64,000 bases of DNA, from contig JARBJD010000358.1 of assembly GCA_033064195.1 (NCBI GenBank), positions 1 through 64,000 of the forward strand, in the 5' to 3' direction. Both the position numbers and the translations under genes were made by a program. Below, one piece after another: positions 53,857 through 64,000 of this stretch. Origin of the DNA: Blattamonas nauphoetae (Eukaryota; Preaxostyla; Oxymonadida). The notes under the pieces were generated by a model. It saw only the letters and a program-made list of their open reading frames with translations. It was not told the origin of the DNA and did no database searches. Numbering within the stretch: position 1 is the first letter of the stretch; each line of letters opens with the position of its first letter.

Positions 53857-54513
53857 TCAAACTAGACGCGTCAGTTCGTTGAAAGACAAGTCCAGACGAC
53901 TCAAGTTCGGCAGCGAGTGGAAGAAATGACGCGGAAGCTCAGAAATCCCGTTCCCAACAAGCGAAAGTGTGTGCAATTTTCGAAACTGCGACACAAGCGG
54001 GGGCACAGAGGTCAGCTGGTTCGACGCAAGCAACAGACGCTCCAGAGCACAGAGAACCGCTCCAGGATGCGTCCCTGTCCCAGTTTTCTCATATATCATC
54101 GAATTGCTCAGTGGATCCACGAATCTAAGAGACATTTCACAATTTGGGGACATCGCAGGATCAGATGGGAGCGACGTCAATTTGTTGTGTGACAGGATCA
54201 GGTGAGTTAGAGTGGGGATACGGAACAGCTCATTTGGAACAACTTTGATTTTGTTGAATCCAAAATTCACTTTCACAAGCGATGTCAGCTGCGTGATCAA
54301 CGATGGAATGATCGCAATCGAGTTGAACGAAGCATCCAACGTCTGCAAGTTTGGAAGCGTGATCAATCCATCCGAGAGATCGGTTAGCAAATGATGAGCA
54401 AGCTGCAGGCATGTCGGGGTGGATGTGAACAGTTTTTCGTAAGCGACGAAATCAGGTTGTCTTTCAGAGTATTGCCTGCAAGAAAAGTGTATTCCGTCAC
54501 CCTGACCCAACAA
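53857..54513 (-). CDS. Leucine-rich repeat protein, shorter copy
   Basis: This is a paralog of the LRR gene at 47604-48347, with the same repeats in the same order (for example LQTLDASFNSIAIIPSLI, LTHLILSHNKLTSLPSD and LHTLSLVGNGISELPRHF) and 218 residues. It ends earlier and its N-terminus differs. A stop soon after the last repeat (FNELTRLV) may mean loss of the C-terminal part. The genes before and after it on the strand are family copies 7 and 6, the same order as around the other LRR gene. Confidence 0.7.
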   Translation of the reverse strand: MLGQGDGIHFSCRQYSERQPDFVAYEKLFTSTPTCLQLAHHLLTDLSDGLITLPNLQTLDASFNSIAIIPSLITQLTSLVKVNFGFNKIKVVPNELFRIPTLTHLILSHNKLTSLPSDPAMSPNCEMSLRFVDPLSNSMIYEKTGTGTHPGAVLCALERLLLASNQLTSVPPLVSQFRKLHTLSLVGNGISELPRHFFHSLPNLSRLDLSFNELTRLV

Positions 54514-54639
54514 ATATTGTCACAGATCATTGTTGAGTGGGATGTTGGAACTGAATCATCGCCACGTCAATGTGAGGAGATGAGGATCATCTTGAGAAAA
54601 GAAGAGGCGAATCAGGAAGTAGATGTGAATGAGAATGAA

Positions 54640-54901
54640 GATCCAGAAACACCTTCAAACAAAAGAGGATGAAGGAAGGACAGAGATGAAGACACAAACG
54701 TCAGAATTCCTGAAAATTGAAGAGGAGAGAACAAACCAAAAAGAAAGAGTCAAAGACGAGAATGAGAATGGAGAAAGGAGCACACCAAAGTGTCAACACA
54801 GAGCGAGTGGGAAGCATTGAAGGGTCAGCATGTGATGTCATCTGGACATCGAGTGAAGTGTGGGATGTGGGCGACAGAGTTCTTTTCGTGTCACGTGTCA
54901 T
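54640..54901 (-). repeat. Shared 3' flank of the 335-aa family, copy c
   Basis: Same block as 33320-33585, behind family copy 7 and nearly identical to copy a. Confidence 0.75.
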
Positions 54902-55953
54902 CTATTCTGGCTCAGAAGAGTTCATTCCCAAATCGATCACGAGAAGGAAGGAATAGGACCTCACAGACTGTCCATCTTCCGATGATTTGTCGAGATGGAG
55001 TGTTTGTTCGAGATGATGACTGAACCCTTCCCGTTCCAGTGTGCGCAACAATATTCTCCCTCTGCTCGCAGTTTCCGCACCATCGTGTTTCCAATCGTTG
55101 ATATTGTCTAACATCAACCAGATGATGAACTGATGGGTGTCCATATCTTCCACTTTTGAGAGAAGTGATTGGAAGGCCATTGGGATGCGAGAAGAACAAA
55201 TGAAATCCAGTGTTGGTTGGTGGAAGATACTTTGTTCAAAGATCTTGGATTGTAATCTGAAAGTGTCTCTGCATTCACCGAACCACGACAGAAGGTGACG
55301 ATTGCGACTGATCTGGACGAGAGATGGTTCCATTGGGATCAACACTTCATGCAACACCATATCTCGGACTGATTGAGGGACAGTGTCGGAAGTGGTGAAG
55401 AGTGAGTGAATATCGTGTTCAGAGGAGAGCCAGACACCAAATTCGAAAATCGAGAGAATGACCTTCAGCATGCCCTGATCCCCAATCACAGACAGATCAC
55501 GCAAATGAGGTGTCGAGAGCATTCTGTGAACGAGTTTGGAGGAGACAAGGGGTAGGCGGTTTGATGGTGGGCAATACAGAAGACATTGGTGAATGAATGC
55601 CAGAGTGTCCCTGAATATCGATGGATGGGGTGAAGTTAACAGCACAGTCATCGAATCCACAAACACTGCAGTGGGATCTGGGGAGCCTTGTCCAATGGCC
55701 TTCAATAAATCATTGATATCTGTCTCACGATTGATACGTCGCTTGATCGAAGAGAAGAACGTCGTGCACTGACGAAGCAGCTCCTCATCAAAATGGTATC
55801 CATCCCGGACCATTGAAGCCAGAGAGACGAAGACTTGTGCTTCAGAATGAAGGGAGACTGAATCATTCGGTTTCCAATTGAGGAATGGAGAGTATTCTGG
55901 ACCAAAGAGATGATTAAGAGGACATAAGAATGGAAACCTTCTGATGAGGTCAT
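54902..55953 (-). CDS. 335-aa family gene, copy 7
   Basis: Exon 1 is 16 nt (55938-55953), the intron 41 nt (55897-55937), and exon 2 ends at 54902; the product is 336 residues. In this copy CCAG|AATAC is the only usable acceptor, which fixes the acceptor site for the whole family. All family blocks are intact. The C-terminal end, from RSYSFLLVIDLGMNSSEPE to the stop, is the same as in copy 1, pointing to gene conversion or recent duplication between them. Confidence 0.75.
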
Positions 55954-55959
55954 CCGAGA

Positions 55960-56127
55960 TGATGATGAATTTTCTATTATGGGGAAATGATCTGTTTCAT
56001 CACTTTTTGACACCAGAGATATTTGTTGTGTCATCATCAAATTCACTTTTTAAAACTTTCGAAGCGTCAATCATCCACAGTAGCAATCGAGTCAGAAACA
56101 TTCTCAGCTCACCCTCTTCATTTCATA
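55960..56127 (+). pseudogene. Beta-helix gene fragment, left of TA element
   Basis: One plus-strand frame reads SIIHSSNRVRNILSSPSSFH. It continues after the transposon (59011) as ITPTATQTSPMLFVISGT, the N-terminal domain pattern of the beta-helix proteins. It is short, without a start, and supports the position of the TA insertion. Confidence 0.4.
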
Positions 56128-59008
56128 GTCCCTCCACAAACCCGTCAAAAATATATAAACCCGTTTTTATTCGGCTAGACCCAGAATTCGTACTATAGTC
56201 GAAAATTGTTTTCATATTACCACTAATAAACTCATTGACAATGGTAGTTTGAGAGAAAAGTGTCCATGCAATTGATCGATGAAATGAGAAAGAGTCCAAT
56301 GAATGGGGAGATGAAAAGAATGGATCACATCCACTGGCTTTCAGGCTTGCACTCTGGTTGTCCTGTCTGGGTGCCTGTCCAGCTGGCTGGGGGATGTTCG
56401 ACCCGGTCTGGCGAATGCCCAGTGTTGGTGAGGACGTTGACAGAGTCTTTGGGGATGAGACTTGGAGACTGTGAGGACGTCCGCGTCTGCGACAGTCGAC
56501 GGGACAATCCCCGAGCAGAGCCATTTCTACTCGGACGGCAGTGTCTGTGGCGGGTCAGCTTCGTCTCTCTGTGAAGTGGAACTTGATGTCGATTCTGACT
56601 CTGAGTTCATCTCAGTCTCCTCGTTGTCGTAGGTGGTACGTGTTGATGCAGCGACGATTGACGTTGATCCGAGTGACGAGAGCGTTGGTGTGATGGCGCG
56701 TTGTGTAATGAGCGGTTCAAGTACCTCTTGCGGCTCACTCCCCGCCGTCCTGGTATCGAGAAGTGCTTGTTGGGCAGTGTCGCTTGGCTCTGTCCTGTCT
56801 TTTGTCGGACTGCTTTTGGTCTTTCCGGAGGAGAGTGCCCGAAGAGCGGGTGGTTGGTCTGCTTCGGAGCAGCCATCGAAGAAGTGGAGGACACCTTCTG
56901 ATGAGCGGGCAAGGGATCAGCCGAGCGCTTCGCGTCTGCTGCGAGTTGAGAGGAGGAGGGTGTCTCGGAGAGGGTCTCAATTTCCATGGCCTGCTTCATC
57001 AGAGCCTCTTGTTCTTCTTCTCGTCTCTTTCTCCGCTTCTCCTCTCTCAATTCCTGACGTTTCATGTCAAAGTCAAAACTTAGGCGAGCGAGCAGCTGTT
57101 TTCGTTCGTGCGCCCGCCGCTCTTCTTCCTCCCTCTCTTCCGCTTCGTATGCATCCACGTCCTTCTTCAAGTCCACCATCCACCTTCCTCCGCAATCGTA
57201 CGCACCGCTGCTCTGCCCCACTTTGCCAATGATGGGAGTCATCGGGGTGGCCCCTCTGAACGGCACCTTCACCTTCCCCGCCCGCTCCCACACAAATTGT
57301 TGGATGTCGCGCTTCTTCATCGTCCGAATCTCAGTCGTCGACGATCGAGATGTCGACCATCTCGCATTGCGACAGAAGTAGAACGGTGGAAGTTGACTCT
57401 GGTGGGAGAATGATGAGGGATAAGTTGGACTTGATGGTGACTGTCGTGTGTGAAGTGACTGTCAATTCGACCGGAGACGGGATGACCTTCTTCATTTTCG
57501 GTGGAACAGAAAAGGTGAGAGTGAAGGAAGGCAGCGAGTAGATGTGAACAGTTGGTTTGGAGTGTGCCTTCTCTTCCTTCTTCTCTTCGTCGGGGAGTGG
57601 CTCCGGTGTAGTGTCTGGGACGGTCTCTTCTTTGAAGGTCGAGAGGGGCTGCGTGAGGATGGTGACTTTCCGCTTCTTGACGAACAGATTCCCTTCCTCG
57701 TCGTCTTCTGCTGTCTTGGGTGGCTGTTCGTTGAGTACTGGCGGTTCGGGAGCAGACACTTCCATCGAGATCACTCGCTCCTCCTCGTCTACCTCGATAG
57801 ACCATTTCACCTTAACCACCAAATTGATGTTCCGTAGAGCAATGACGGCGTCTGACAGACTGAGCGGAACTTGGTCGCTCTTGTTGACATGCGAGAGAGG
57901 GATCTCGTCGTGGTTCGTTGGCAGCTGGCGTGGTTTCGGAGCGGCGAGGTTGGACGAAGAGTGGGCGAGGAAGGAGCTCGCAATGGGTGATGATGTTTGA
58001 GAGAAGCTTAACGATCGATTGGAGACACGAGGAGAGGATGCGAGAGAGCGGGCTTTGGTGTGCGAGAAGGAAGGGATGATGGGGCTGCGGTCGGCCCGGG
58101 TTCCATTCCACTGCTGGTCCAATGACGAGTCATCCTCTTTCGAAGTGAAGGTGCGTTTTGAGCTGAATCGTGGGAGGCGCAGGTCGGATGAATCAAGTCG
58201 CAGTTCGTGGACAGTCTCGACACCCTTCTGGACGGTTGTAGCGACTGCTTTTGGGGGAAGGTTGTTTGGCGTTTGTTGCTTCTTTGGATTCGTCATCACT
58301 GTCGATGAAAATGCGGTTCCGGGGCGCTGATGATGAATATTACCTTTTGCAAGTGGCGGGAGGATCACAAGCGGAGAATGATGTGATGGACGGACATGGA
58401 TGACCTGCCACGGAGTCTTTCGAAGACTAACTTTCAGGGAGGGCGAGTGAGGGAGCGACGGCGTCTGTGTGGAGAGAGACGACTGAGCTTGCTGGAGGTG
58501 CACCTGCTGTGGGGAATGTGTGGCGCGGGAAGGCCAGGGCGGACGGGTTGGTTGGTGTGAGCGGGAGGTGACTACTTCCTTATCGAGCCCTGGTGTGCGA
58601 GTGGGATAGGAGACGGGCGGGGAGTGAGTTGTTTGGTTATGTTTGTTTCTCCGAGTTCTCAATTAGATCTCCGGAGAACGAATTGATCATTGACTTTTGC
58701 GATGCGTTGAGGAGCTTGTCTATCGATGAGGCAATCGTTTGAAAAATCTGTTGTGATGATGGAGAAGAGGTGGTATTTGGCAAATTTGGCATCGATGATC
58801 TTAAATTCTGAGATAGAAGATATGATTCAATTAAGTACCCATTATTTGAAAAAGAGTCACAAACATTTTAAATCAAGTTCAGATAACCTAATTACTACAA
58901 CTGGTTTTTAATACACCACATTTTGACTCCCTACCGAGTTGAGACAACTATTCATTTTATTTTTGAATAAAGACGGGTTTATATTTAAAAACGGGTTTGT
59001 GGAGGGTC
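56128..59008. mobile_element. TA-flanked 2.88-kb element carrying a non-transposase gene
   Basis: The inverted ends are G(T/A)CCCTCCACAAACCCGT followed by a second ACCCGT word and TTTATTC, matching over about 45-50 bp (56128-56172 and 58960-59008). TA is present on both sides (56126-56127 and 59009-59010). The flanking beta-helix frame joins through one TA. Most of the interior is one long minus-strand coding region without similarity to a transposase. The ends differ from those of the TA element at 28166-30207, so this is a separate family with the same layout. Confidence 0.78.
56607..58662 (-). pseudogene. Unrecognised long gene carried by TA element
   Basis: The minus strand holds two frames, 58662-57331 (443 residues) and 57320-56607 (237 residues), that look like one protein broken by a single frameshift near 57333. 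The first ends VDISIVDD and the second begins T-E-I-R-T-M-K-K-R-D-I. The N-terminal part is Pro/Ser/Thr-rich and disordered. A beta-rich stretch follows (VVKVKWSIEVDEEERVISM, then LTLTFSVPPKMKKVIPSPVE-like sequence), then QQFVWERAGKVKVPFRGATP and a long charged coiled coil (EEREEEERRAHERKQLLA). No family is recognised. A short intron may lie near 58320-58290. It is not a transposase. Confidence 0.6.
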
Positions 59009-59010
59009 TA

Positions 59011-59583
59011 TCACACCAACTGCAACCCAAACATCACCAATGTTATTCGTTATCAGTGGAACATGATAACTCGTCCTCTCGTCCTCAAAACTCAGCTCAT
59101 TCACTCTGGATGAACCTCTGATCAAACACGAAGGAGCGTCAGTGGAGATCACAGGGACAACAATTGAGCACGTCACTCTCTCTGCCTCTGCTGCCATCGT
59201 CACGTCACAACCACTCACAACACAAAGGAGGATCAGCGATTTCAGCTCGTCCTGGCAAAAACACCTCAATCTCAGTCAAACACACATGATTTGTGAAATG
59301 TGTCGCCGACAATGTCGAAAACTGGGTGCTGCTCACTGGATTAGAGAACCACACTTCACTGGAGACCGACAGCTGGGCAGGGACATTCAACCAGACATCG
59401 GAATGGAGTGGAGTGATGGTTGAAGAGAACGTGGAGGAAGGGCCTTATTCACTCCTGTCTCACTTCTACCCACGACCAGTCGGATCGTTCCACGTCACAA
59501 AATATAACTCGTCGACGATGTCATCACGACTGGACCCAGCTAACAGGCCAAGTTTCGAAGATTGGACGAGATGTGTGGATTAA
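59011..59583 (+). pseudogene. Beta-helix gene fragment, right of TA element
   Basis: The plus strand gives MLFVISGT, then after stops LSSFTLDEPLIKHEGASVEI and VTLSASAAIVTSQ, the N-terminal strands of the beta-helix family. It decays in other frames up to about 59580. It is the continuation of the fragment at 55960-56127, interrupted by the TA element. Confidence 0.5.
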
Positions 59584-61510
59584 TCATTCGTCCATTCTGA
59601 TTCTTCTTCTTCCTCCTGTCAGCGTGGGTTCTGACAGCCCTTCAACTGATTTGAACGAAACTGAATCATCATTTCCAATCAGAGAAATAGCGAATCGGAA
59701 GGGAACAGGAATGTTGGAGAAGAAGACAGGCTGTGTCTCTCCATCTTGCGACAGCTTCAATGATCGCTTTCCATCTCGACCATCTGCCTCCAACACCACT
59801 CGCTGTCCCCTTTTCGCAGCTGCACATGCGAATCCCTTCGAATGATATTTGTAGTTCTGGACAGCGTCTCTGTACCGGTCAAACACGTCCCATCCCGCTC
59901 CTCCCAACAGACTCGTGAAATTTGATCCTTCCTTCACTTTATCAGTCTGAGAGGAAGCGACTATGCCAAAGCGAGCCGAATCAGTGAGTCGTCCAATTGT
60001 GAAAGAGATCCGAAAAACCACTTTTTCAAACGACATCGAGACAAGATTGGGATGGGGTCCTCCAATGCGAGTGAAGACTGAGCCAGAAAGTGAAAATCCA
60101 ATCGCCGGGAGCCATTCGATCGCAAAAGTTCCAGTTCTTCGTTTCACAACTCGTTCTGGGTCTTGTTCCTGAATTACAAGATGCTTCCCATCGATCTGTG
60201 CGGTTCGCATCTGAGCCTCCATATCCTCGATTGTTTTCATTAGTTGGAGTCTCTCTCTGGTTGATTCTTCCCTTCCCTTCTGCTCCTTCTTCAGTTGATC
60301 TTGGAGTGTTTGCTTCTCTTTCGTCAGTTCTCCAACTCTCTTCTCTGTTTCTTTTGACTTCATCTCACTCAGCTTCCATCCTGCTTCTGTTGTGTTGATC
60401 AGACGTCGCAGAATCGACGATTCCACAAGTTGTGTGCTCGTCAAGCGAGACCCACAATCCTAAATACACAACAAACATACACACAAAGGAAATGAGGGAG
60501 AGAGAAGAGAAGATGACAATGGAATGATAAAGGAAGAAAGAAGTGGGGAAGACAAGAGCGGAGAACAAACAGGATCCAGCATTCGCATCAGCAGTTTTCG
60601 CTCTTTCTCCCCACAGCTCTTCCCGATCTGTTTTGGTTTGAATGACACAATCTCCCGAATCAGCCCAGCCGCATGCGTTGATCTGAAGGGCGACTTCCCA
60701 AAAAGAAGAAAGTGGAGAACAATCCCCAACGCCCACACATCCCCCGATCCACTCGCGCGACCTGTTGGGTCTTCCAGTCGTTCCGGCGACACGTATTGCA
60801 TTGACATCACTCCACGCGTCGAGCTCACATCTTCCGATTCTGCTGCCCCAAGATCACCTGAACCAGGGAAACAGAATAATTCAGATGAACAAAGAACCAA
60901 ACACAATTTCGCGTGGTATTCTCCAAATTGAAGAATATTCTCCAATTTCACGTCCCCGTGTGCTGTTCGTTCTTTTGGATGGTTGTGCATGAAGCAAAGT
61001 GCCGACGAAATGTCAACCATCACTTGATAAACAATCTGAACCACAAGATTCAAATAAATCAATCAGGAAAGAGACAGGGAAGAAAGGAATGGGGGAAAGA
61101 CGATCAAAATAGCAGTAAAATCAACAAACATGACGATCAATCAGAACTCCACGTTCCGAGTGAGATTTCACCAGTTGAGCAAGAGATGGTCCTCCAAGCT
61201 CCATCACAATCGCCTGAGCATTCTCCATCGCACCCACCTCCTTCAGTCCCACAATGTGCGGATGAACAAAAGTTTGGAGTCGATGAACTTCACGCCGAAT
61301 TCGCTCCTTGTCTGTCTCTGATATGCATCGCATCATTTTCACTGCAAAATGCTCCCCGGTTAAGTTTTCTGAAACTTCAATCACTGTCCCAAATCCACCT
61401 TCGCTGATGTGGCGAACGTAGTCATCTGTCGGAGAAGCACGACAAGATTTCAACATGTTCATCAAGAAATGGAACAGACATCCCGACGGAGTACTCGTTG
61501 TGTCACCCAT
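59584..61510 (-). CDS. Protein kinase with coiled coil and SPRY-like C-terminus
   Basis: Four exons (61130-61510, 60903-61035, 60571-60857, 59584-60459) with introns of 94, 45 and 111 nt, all GT-AG, give 558 residues in frame. The kinase domain shows GGFGTVIEV (Gly loop), FAVKMM (Lys, about residue 58), HGDVKLENIL (catalytic loop), DLG instead of DFG formed across the second intron, a S-P-E in place of APE, and a C-lobe end LDPDCGSRL across the third intron. A coiled coil follows (KETEKRVGELTKEKQTLQDQ). The C-terminal 170 residues resemble a SPRY/B30.2-like beta sandwich (FTIGRLTDSARFGIV, then GWDVFDRYRDA). The closest type is probably NEK/CAMK-like. It looks intact and active. Confidence 0.82.
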
Positions 61511-61720
61511 TCAGTATCTTCGTTGAAAGTGAAATAAAACCTTGATAGATCAAGTCCATAATTAAATCTCACAGCTCCAACATTGAACTGAGACAAATTT
61601 TGAGTAATGTTTCTTCATCCATATCACATCTTCTTACCCACCTCTTAGGCATGGGCAGTGGTCGGTCTGAAAACATCGAGTCCAGCCCCTAAAAATAAAA
61701 GAGTCGGCGACTTTTTTGAA

Positions 61721-61811
61721 CTGCCCTTTAGTCGAGAGGTAGCACGGCAGTTTTTTGCTCCCCGGACCCAGGATCGAATCCCGCCAGAGTCACTTTATTG
61801 TTCTTTTTTTC
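61721..61811 (+). ncRNA. tRNA-like unit, probable SINE remnant
   Basis: An A-box-like TAGTCGAGAGG (61729-61739) and a B-box-like GGATCGAATCC (61771-61781) are followed by a T-run at 61803-61811. Stem pairing is poor, so it is not a working tRNA. It differs in sequence from the tRNA-like units of the MULE ends. Confidence 0.45.
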
Positions 61812-61897
61812 TTATTTTTGATTCACAACATCTCTACATTTTCTTCATCTTAGTTTTCACGAAATTAATGCTTCTGAGGTCGTGGATCAAGAGTCCC

Positions 61898-61970
61898 TGA
61901 GTCGGTCTGTCTTTCCCCAACATCGGACAAAAAGTCGGCCTGTCCGACCGACTCAGACTCCTTCATTTTA
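61898..61970. repeat. GTCGG/GTCCG palindromic patch
   Basis: GAGTCGGTCTGTC, ATCGGACAAAAAGTCGGCC and TGTCCGACCGACTC occur within 70 bp and can pair (GAGTCGGTC with GACCGACTC). It is similar in wording to patches at 13210-13253 and 15738-16090. Confidence 0.45.
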
Positions 61971-62392
61971 TTCTAACACCTTTTCCATGAATTTAGATAA
62001 TTGTAAAATGGTTGATTATTTCTTCTCAATCCTTAACAATCAAGTTCATTCAGAATCTCACTCGAAATGACTCCTTGTCCCACAGCCGAGTTAGAACGAA
62101 CTATGATCCTCAACTTGATCATCAAACTCTCGGTTGTCTTCTTCGAAGTGTGTTTTCTTCACATTTTTTTATATTTCTTCTCTTGTCAAGATACTTCGAC
62201 AACATGACTACAGATCACCGAAAGGATCTCCTTCATCGGTCTGTTTCTTTCATCCTTTATTGTTTCAGTGTCATCTGATGAAAAACGATCACTTTCTTCC
62301 ACTCCTCGAGACTATCTCGTTCAATTCTCAAACAAATCCAGCTTAATCAGTCCAAATGTCGTCAACTTTTCTTAATTGCCCAACTTTCTGAA

Positions 62393-63401
62393 ATGGGCCC
62401 CTTCGTCTCGCTTCCAACTCTCACCGAAGATATTTCATCTCTGTTCCGCAGTTTACGATATGAATCGCGACACTATTTAGCAAACAGTCGTGATCTCACT
62501 GCGAAATCAGCTTGTGGAAAAGTTCAGGAGATCCTTATTCCATCATCCATTGAATCTGCTCCTCATGCTGATGCACACTCTTTTCAGCCAAATATGATCA
62601 CACATCGTTTGCTGGTTTTGAATTTTTGATGATTCATCGTCATTCACCTCTAGCCGCTAATCAGAAACAAAACTCATATATTACATCAATATAACGTCAT
62701 CCATCGTATGTTATTCGCCTTTTCCCGTTGGTTTTGTCTGATTTCTATCTTATTTCATCGTTGATCATCATCGTCATCGTTTGTTCCTCCCTCCAGCCAC
62801 GATTACCTTCCTCACATCATCTGTCGACAAGTCCACCTTTCCATCTATCTTCACTCTCCCCATTCCACACTCTATTGACACAAGTTCAGCTTCATTGCCG
62901 TCGGATGAACCTCTCGACAATCTCAACAAACCTCCTTTATCATCAACCCCAGCCACATTCTTTTACACACTCAGCACCACTGTCACTTCGCATGCATTAC
63001 GATCCGCACATCCATCAACCTCATTTCGCTCTCCTCCATTGCACACTGACCACTCAACTCTGATCGCGTCTTCTCCCATCATCTCATCTCTTCCCGCCCC
63101 CATCTCTCCACAATTGTCTTCCCCAACATTACTTTTTCTGGTGATGCACATTTATGCGACATACGCTCAACCGGAACACATCCGATTCTCACTCGACGAA
63201 TTGAGGAAGTTGATGATCGAAGTACTGTCCGACGAGGCTTTAATGCGAACTTTGTCGCACAACATTCTTGAAAAGAATCGACAACTCAGCAATTTGACGT
63301 CCAAAACGACGGAAGTTTGGCGACACCAGCGAACCGTCTGTAGAATCATCTTTCGAGTTCTACTCAACGTGAAGACGAAATACATCGGAGAAATGACATG
63401 A
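62393..63401 (+). CDS. Possible spliced gene, unrecognised
   Basis: Two plus-strand frames look protein-like. The frame 62393-62629 contains LTEDISSLFRSLRYESRHYL and IPSSIESAPHADAHS. The frame 62781-63401 ends with a helical stretch RFSLDELRKLMIEVLSDEAL and NILEKNRQLSNLTSKTTEVW. They may be exons of one gene, but no splice sites are convincing and the middle part is low-complexity Ser/Pro. No family is recognised. Confidence 0.35.
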
Positions 63402-63479
63402 CGAAATCGAACCAGCCAGAGAATCCCCAATATCTGTCGGGATTGTCGGCTCGACAAGATCATTAGGATCGAATGACAT

Positions 63480-64000
63480 AAATGGAAGAATTTGAAGCGG
63501 AAAGACGAAAGAAAGACTTGGAACACTTAAATGCGAAGCTAATCGAACGGTGAAAGAATCTGAAGCGCGCGATCGACGAGAACAGGCAGAAACGAAGAGA
63601 CCGAAACAAGTCACCATTCAATTGGGATTTCGATGTACTCGCTCCTCAAACGCAACCAACAGAAGGACAAAACGACCACTCACCTCACACACACTCAACT
63701 GAGACCCCATTTCATCTTTCGCCTCCAAAACCACCGCTATCCACATCACGTTTCTCAAAACAACACTAATCGTCGTTTCCAGTTTTCAACCTTCCGGGTT
63801 CGCCTCCCAAACACATCCTAAATCAGATATCATCCCAAACAGACTGGCCAACAAGCTGAACACTGCAGACTCTCATCCACGCTGCATCGAGGCCGATGCA
63901 CCTCAACGCGTCCAACCACAAACGCTCGTCCTTCACGAAGCCGCTGATTTCTGAGTATTTTACGAAGGAAGAAGGAAGAGAAGCGCAACAATCGCTGGTG
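63480..64000 (+). pseudogene. Coiled-coil gene fragment, runs off window
   Basis: From ATG 63480 the frame reads a charged helix (MEEFEAERRKKDLEHLNAKL). After one in-frame TGA it continues in the same frame with KNLKRAIDENRQKRRDR and a Pro/Ser/Thr-rich part to about 63770, where an AG acceptor-like site (CGTTTCCAG, ending 63781) may begin another exon. With the stop it looks broken, unless an unseen intron removes it. The window ends within it. Confidence 0.35.

Larger units (their letters stand above)
61511..62392. other. Intergenic region with repeat-like sequence
   Basis: No gene is supported. It contains a possible hAT-type end (TAGGCATGGGCAGTGGTC at about 61648), a tRNA-like unit (61721-61811) and a GTCGG/GTCCG palindromic patch (61898-61970). 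A plus-strand frame with hydrophobic stretches (62012-62346) is unconvincing. Confidence 0.35.

Noticed and set aside
1-64000. rRNA genes, bacterial operons, riboswitches
   Set aside because: No such signals were seen. Gene structure with short introns is eukaryotic.

Overview
The window looks like nuclear DNA of a metamonad flagellate, and an oxymonad such as Blattamonas is my best guess. The reasons are: many copies of secreted or membrane-anchored right-handed beta-helix proteins with a Pro/Gln/Tyr-rich tail; a compact protein kinase with a coiled-coil and SPRY-like C-terminus; very short GT-AG introns (34-111 nt) with standard stop codons; and dense DNA transposons. The species is an inference and nothing here proves it.

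Layout. (1) 1 to about 8.15 kb: an AT-rich, capsid-bearing virus-like element (Polinton/Maverick- or adintovirus-like), cut by the left window edge. It has two related capsid-type genes, small structural-type genes, an S74 (intramolecular chaperone) gene and an AT-rich promoter-like motif directly before most starts. (2) 8.4-24.9 kb: a hAT transposase gene on the minus strand split by a 14,082-bp Mutator-like element (MULE, 8746-22827). The MULE has about 300-bp terminal inverted repeats, a 9-bp target-site duplication, its own degraded transposase and many fragments of cellular genes. Both of its terminal repeats contain a 19-bp minisatellite and a tRNA-like unit with A box, B box and T-run. 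(3) 25.3-33.1 kb: a beta-helix gene interrupted by an element with a pogo/DDE_1-type transposase but 8-bp target-site duplications. That element is itself interrupted, inside its terminal repeat, by a 2-kb TA-flanked element carrying a spliced non-transposase gene. (4) 33.6-56 kb: seven copies plus one partial copy of an unrecognised helical protein family (about 335 aa). Most share a phase-1 intron of about 41 nt after a 13- or 16-nt first exon. Two leucine-rich-repeat genes, a putatively myristoylated protein, a multi-pass membrane protein and more beta-helix pseudogenes lie among them. A 2,031-bp non-autonomous hAT-like element sits exactly inside the small intron of one copy, and a 2,032-bp segment is tandemly duplicated almost without change. 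(5) 56.1-59.0 kb: a second TA-flanked element with its own terminal repeats, carrying one long non-transposase gene and inserted in a beta-helix gene fragment. (6) 59.6-64 kb: an intact-looking four-exon protein kinase gene, a tRNA-like element and weakly supported coding sequence.

How the parts fit. The window is a nested record of transposition: MULE into hAT; TA element into DDE_1 element into beta-helix gene; hAT-like element into intron; TA element into beta-helix gene. In three of these cases the interrupted gene reads in frame, or the intron returns to its family length, when the insert and one target-site copy are taken away. This makes the boundaries secure. The expanded families (beta-helix surface proteins, the 335-aa family, LRR) are the host background.
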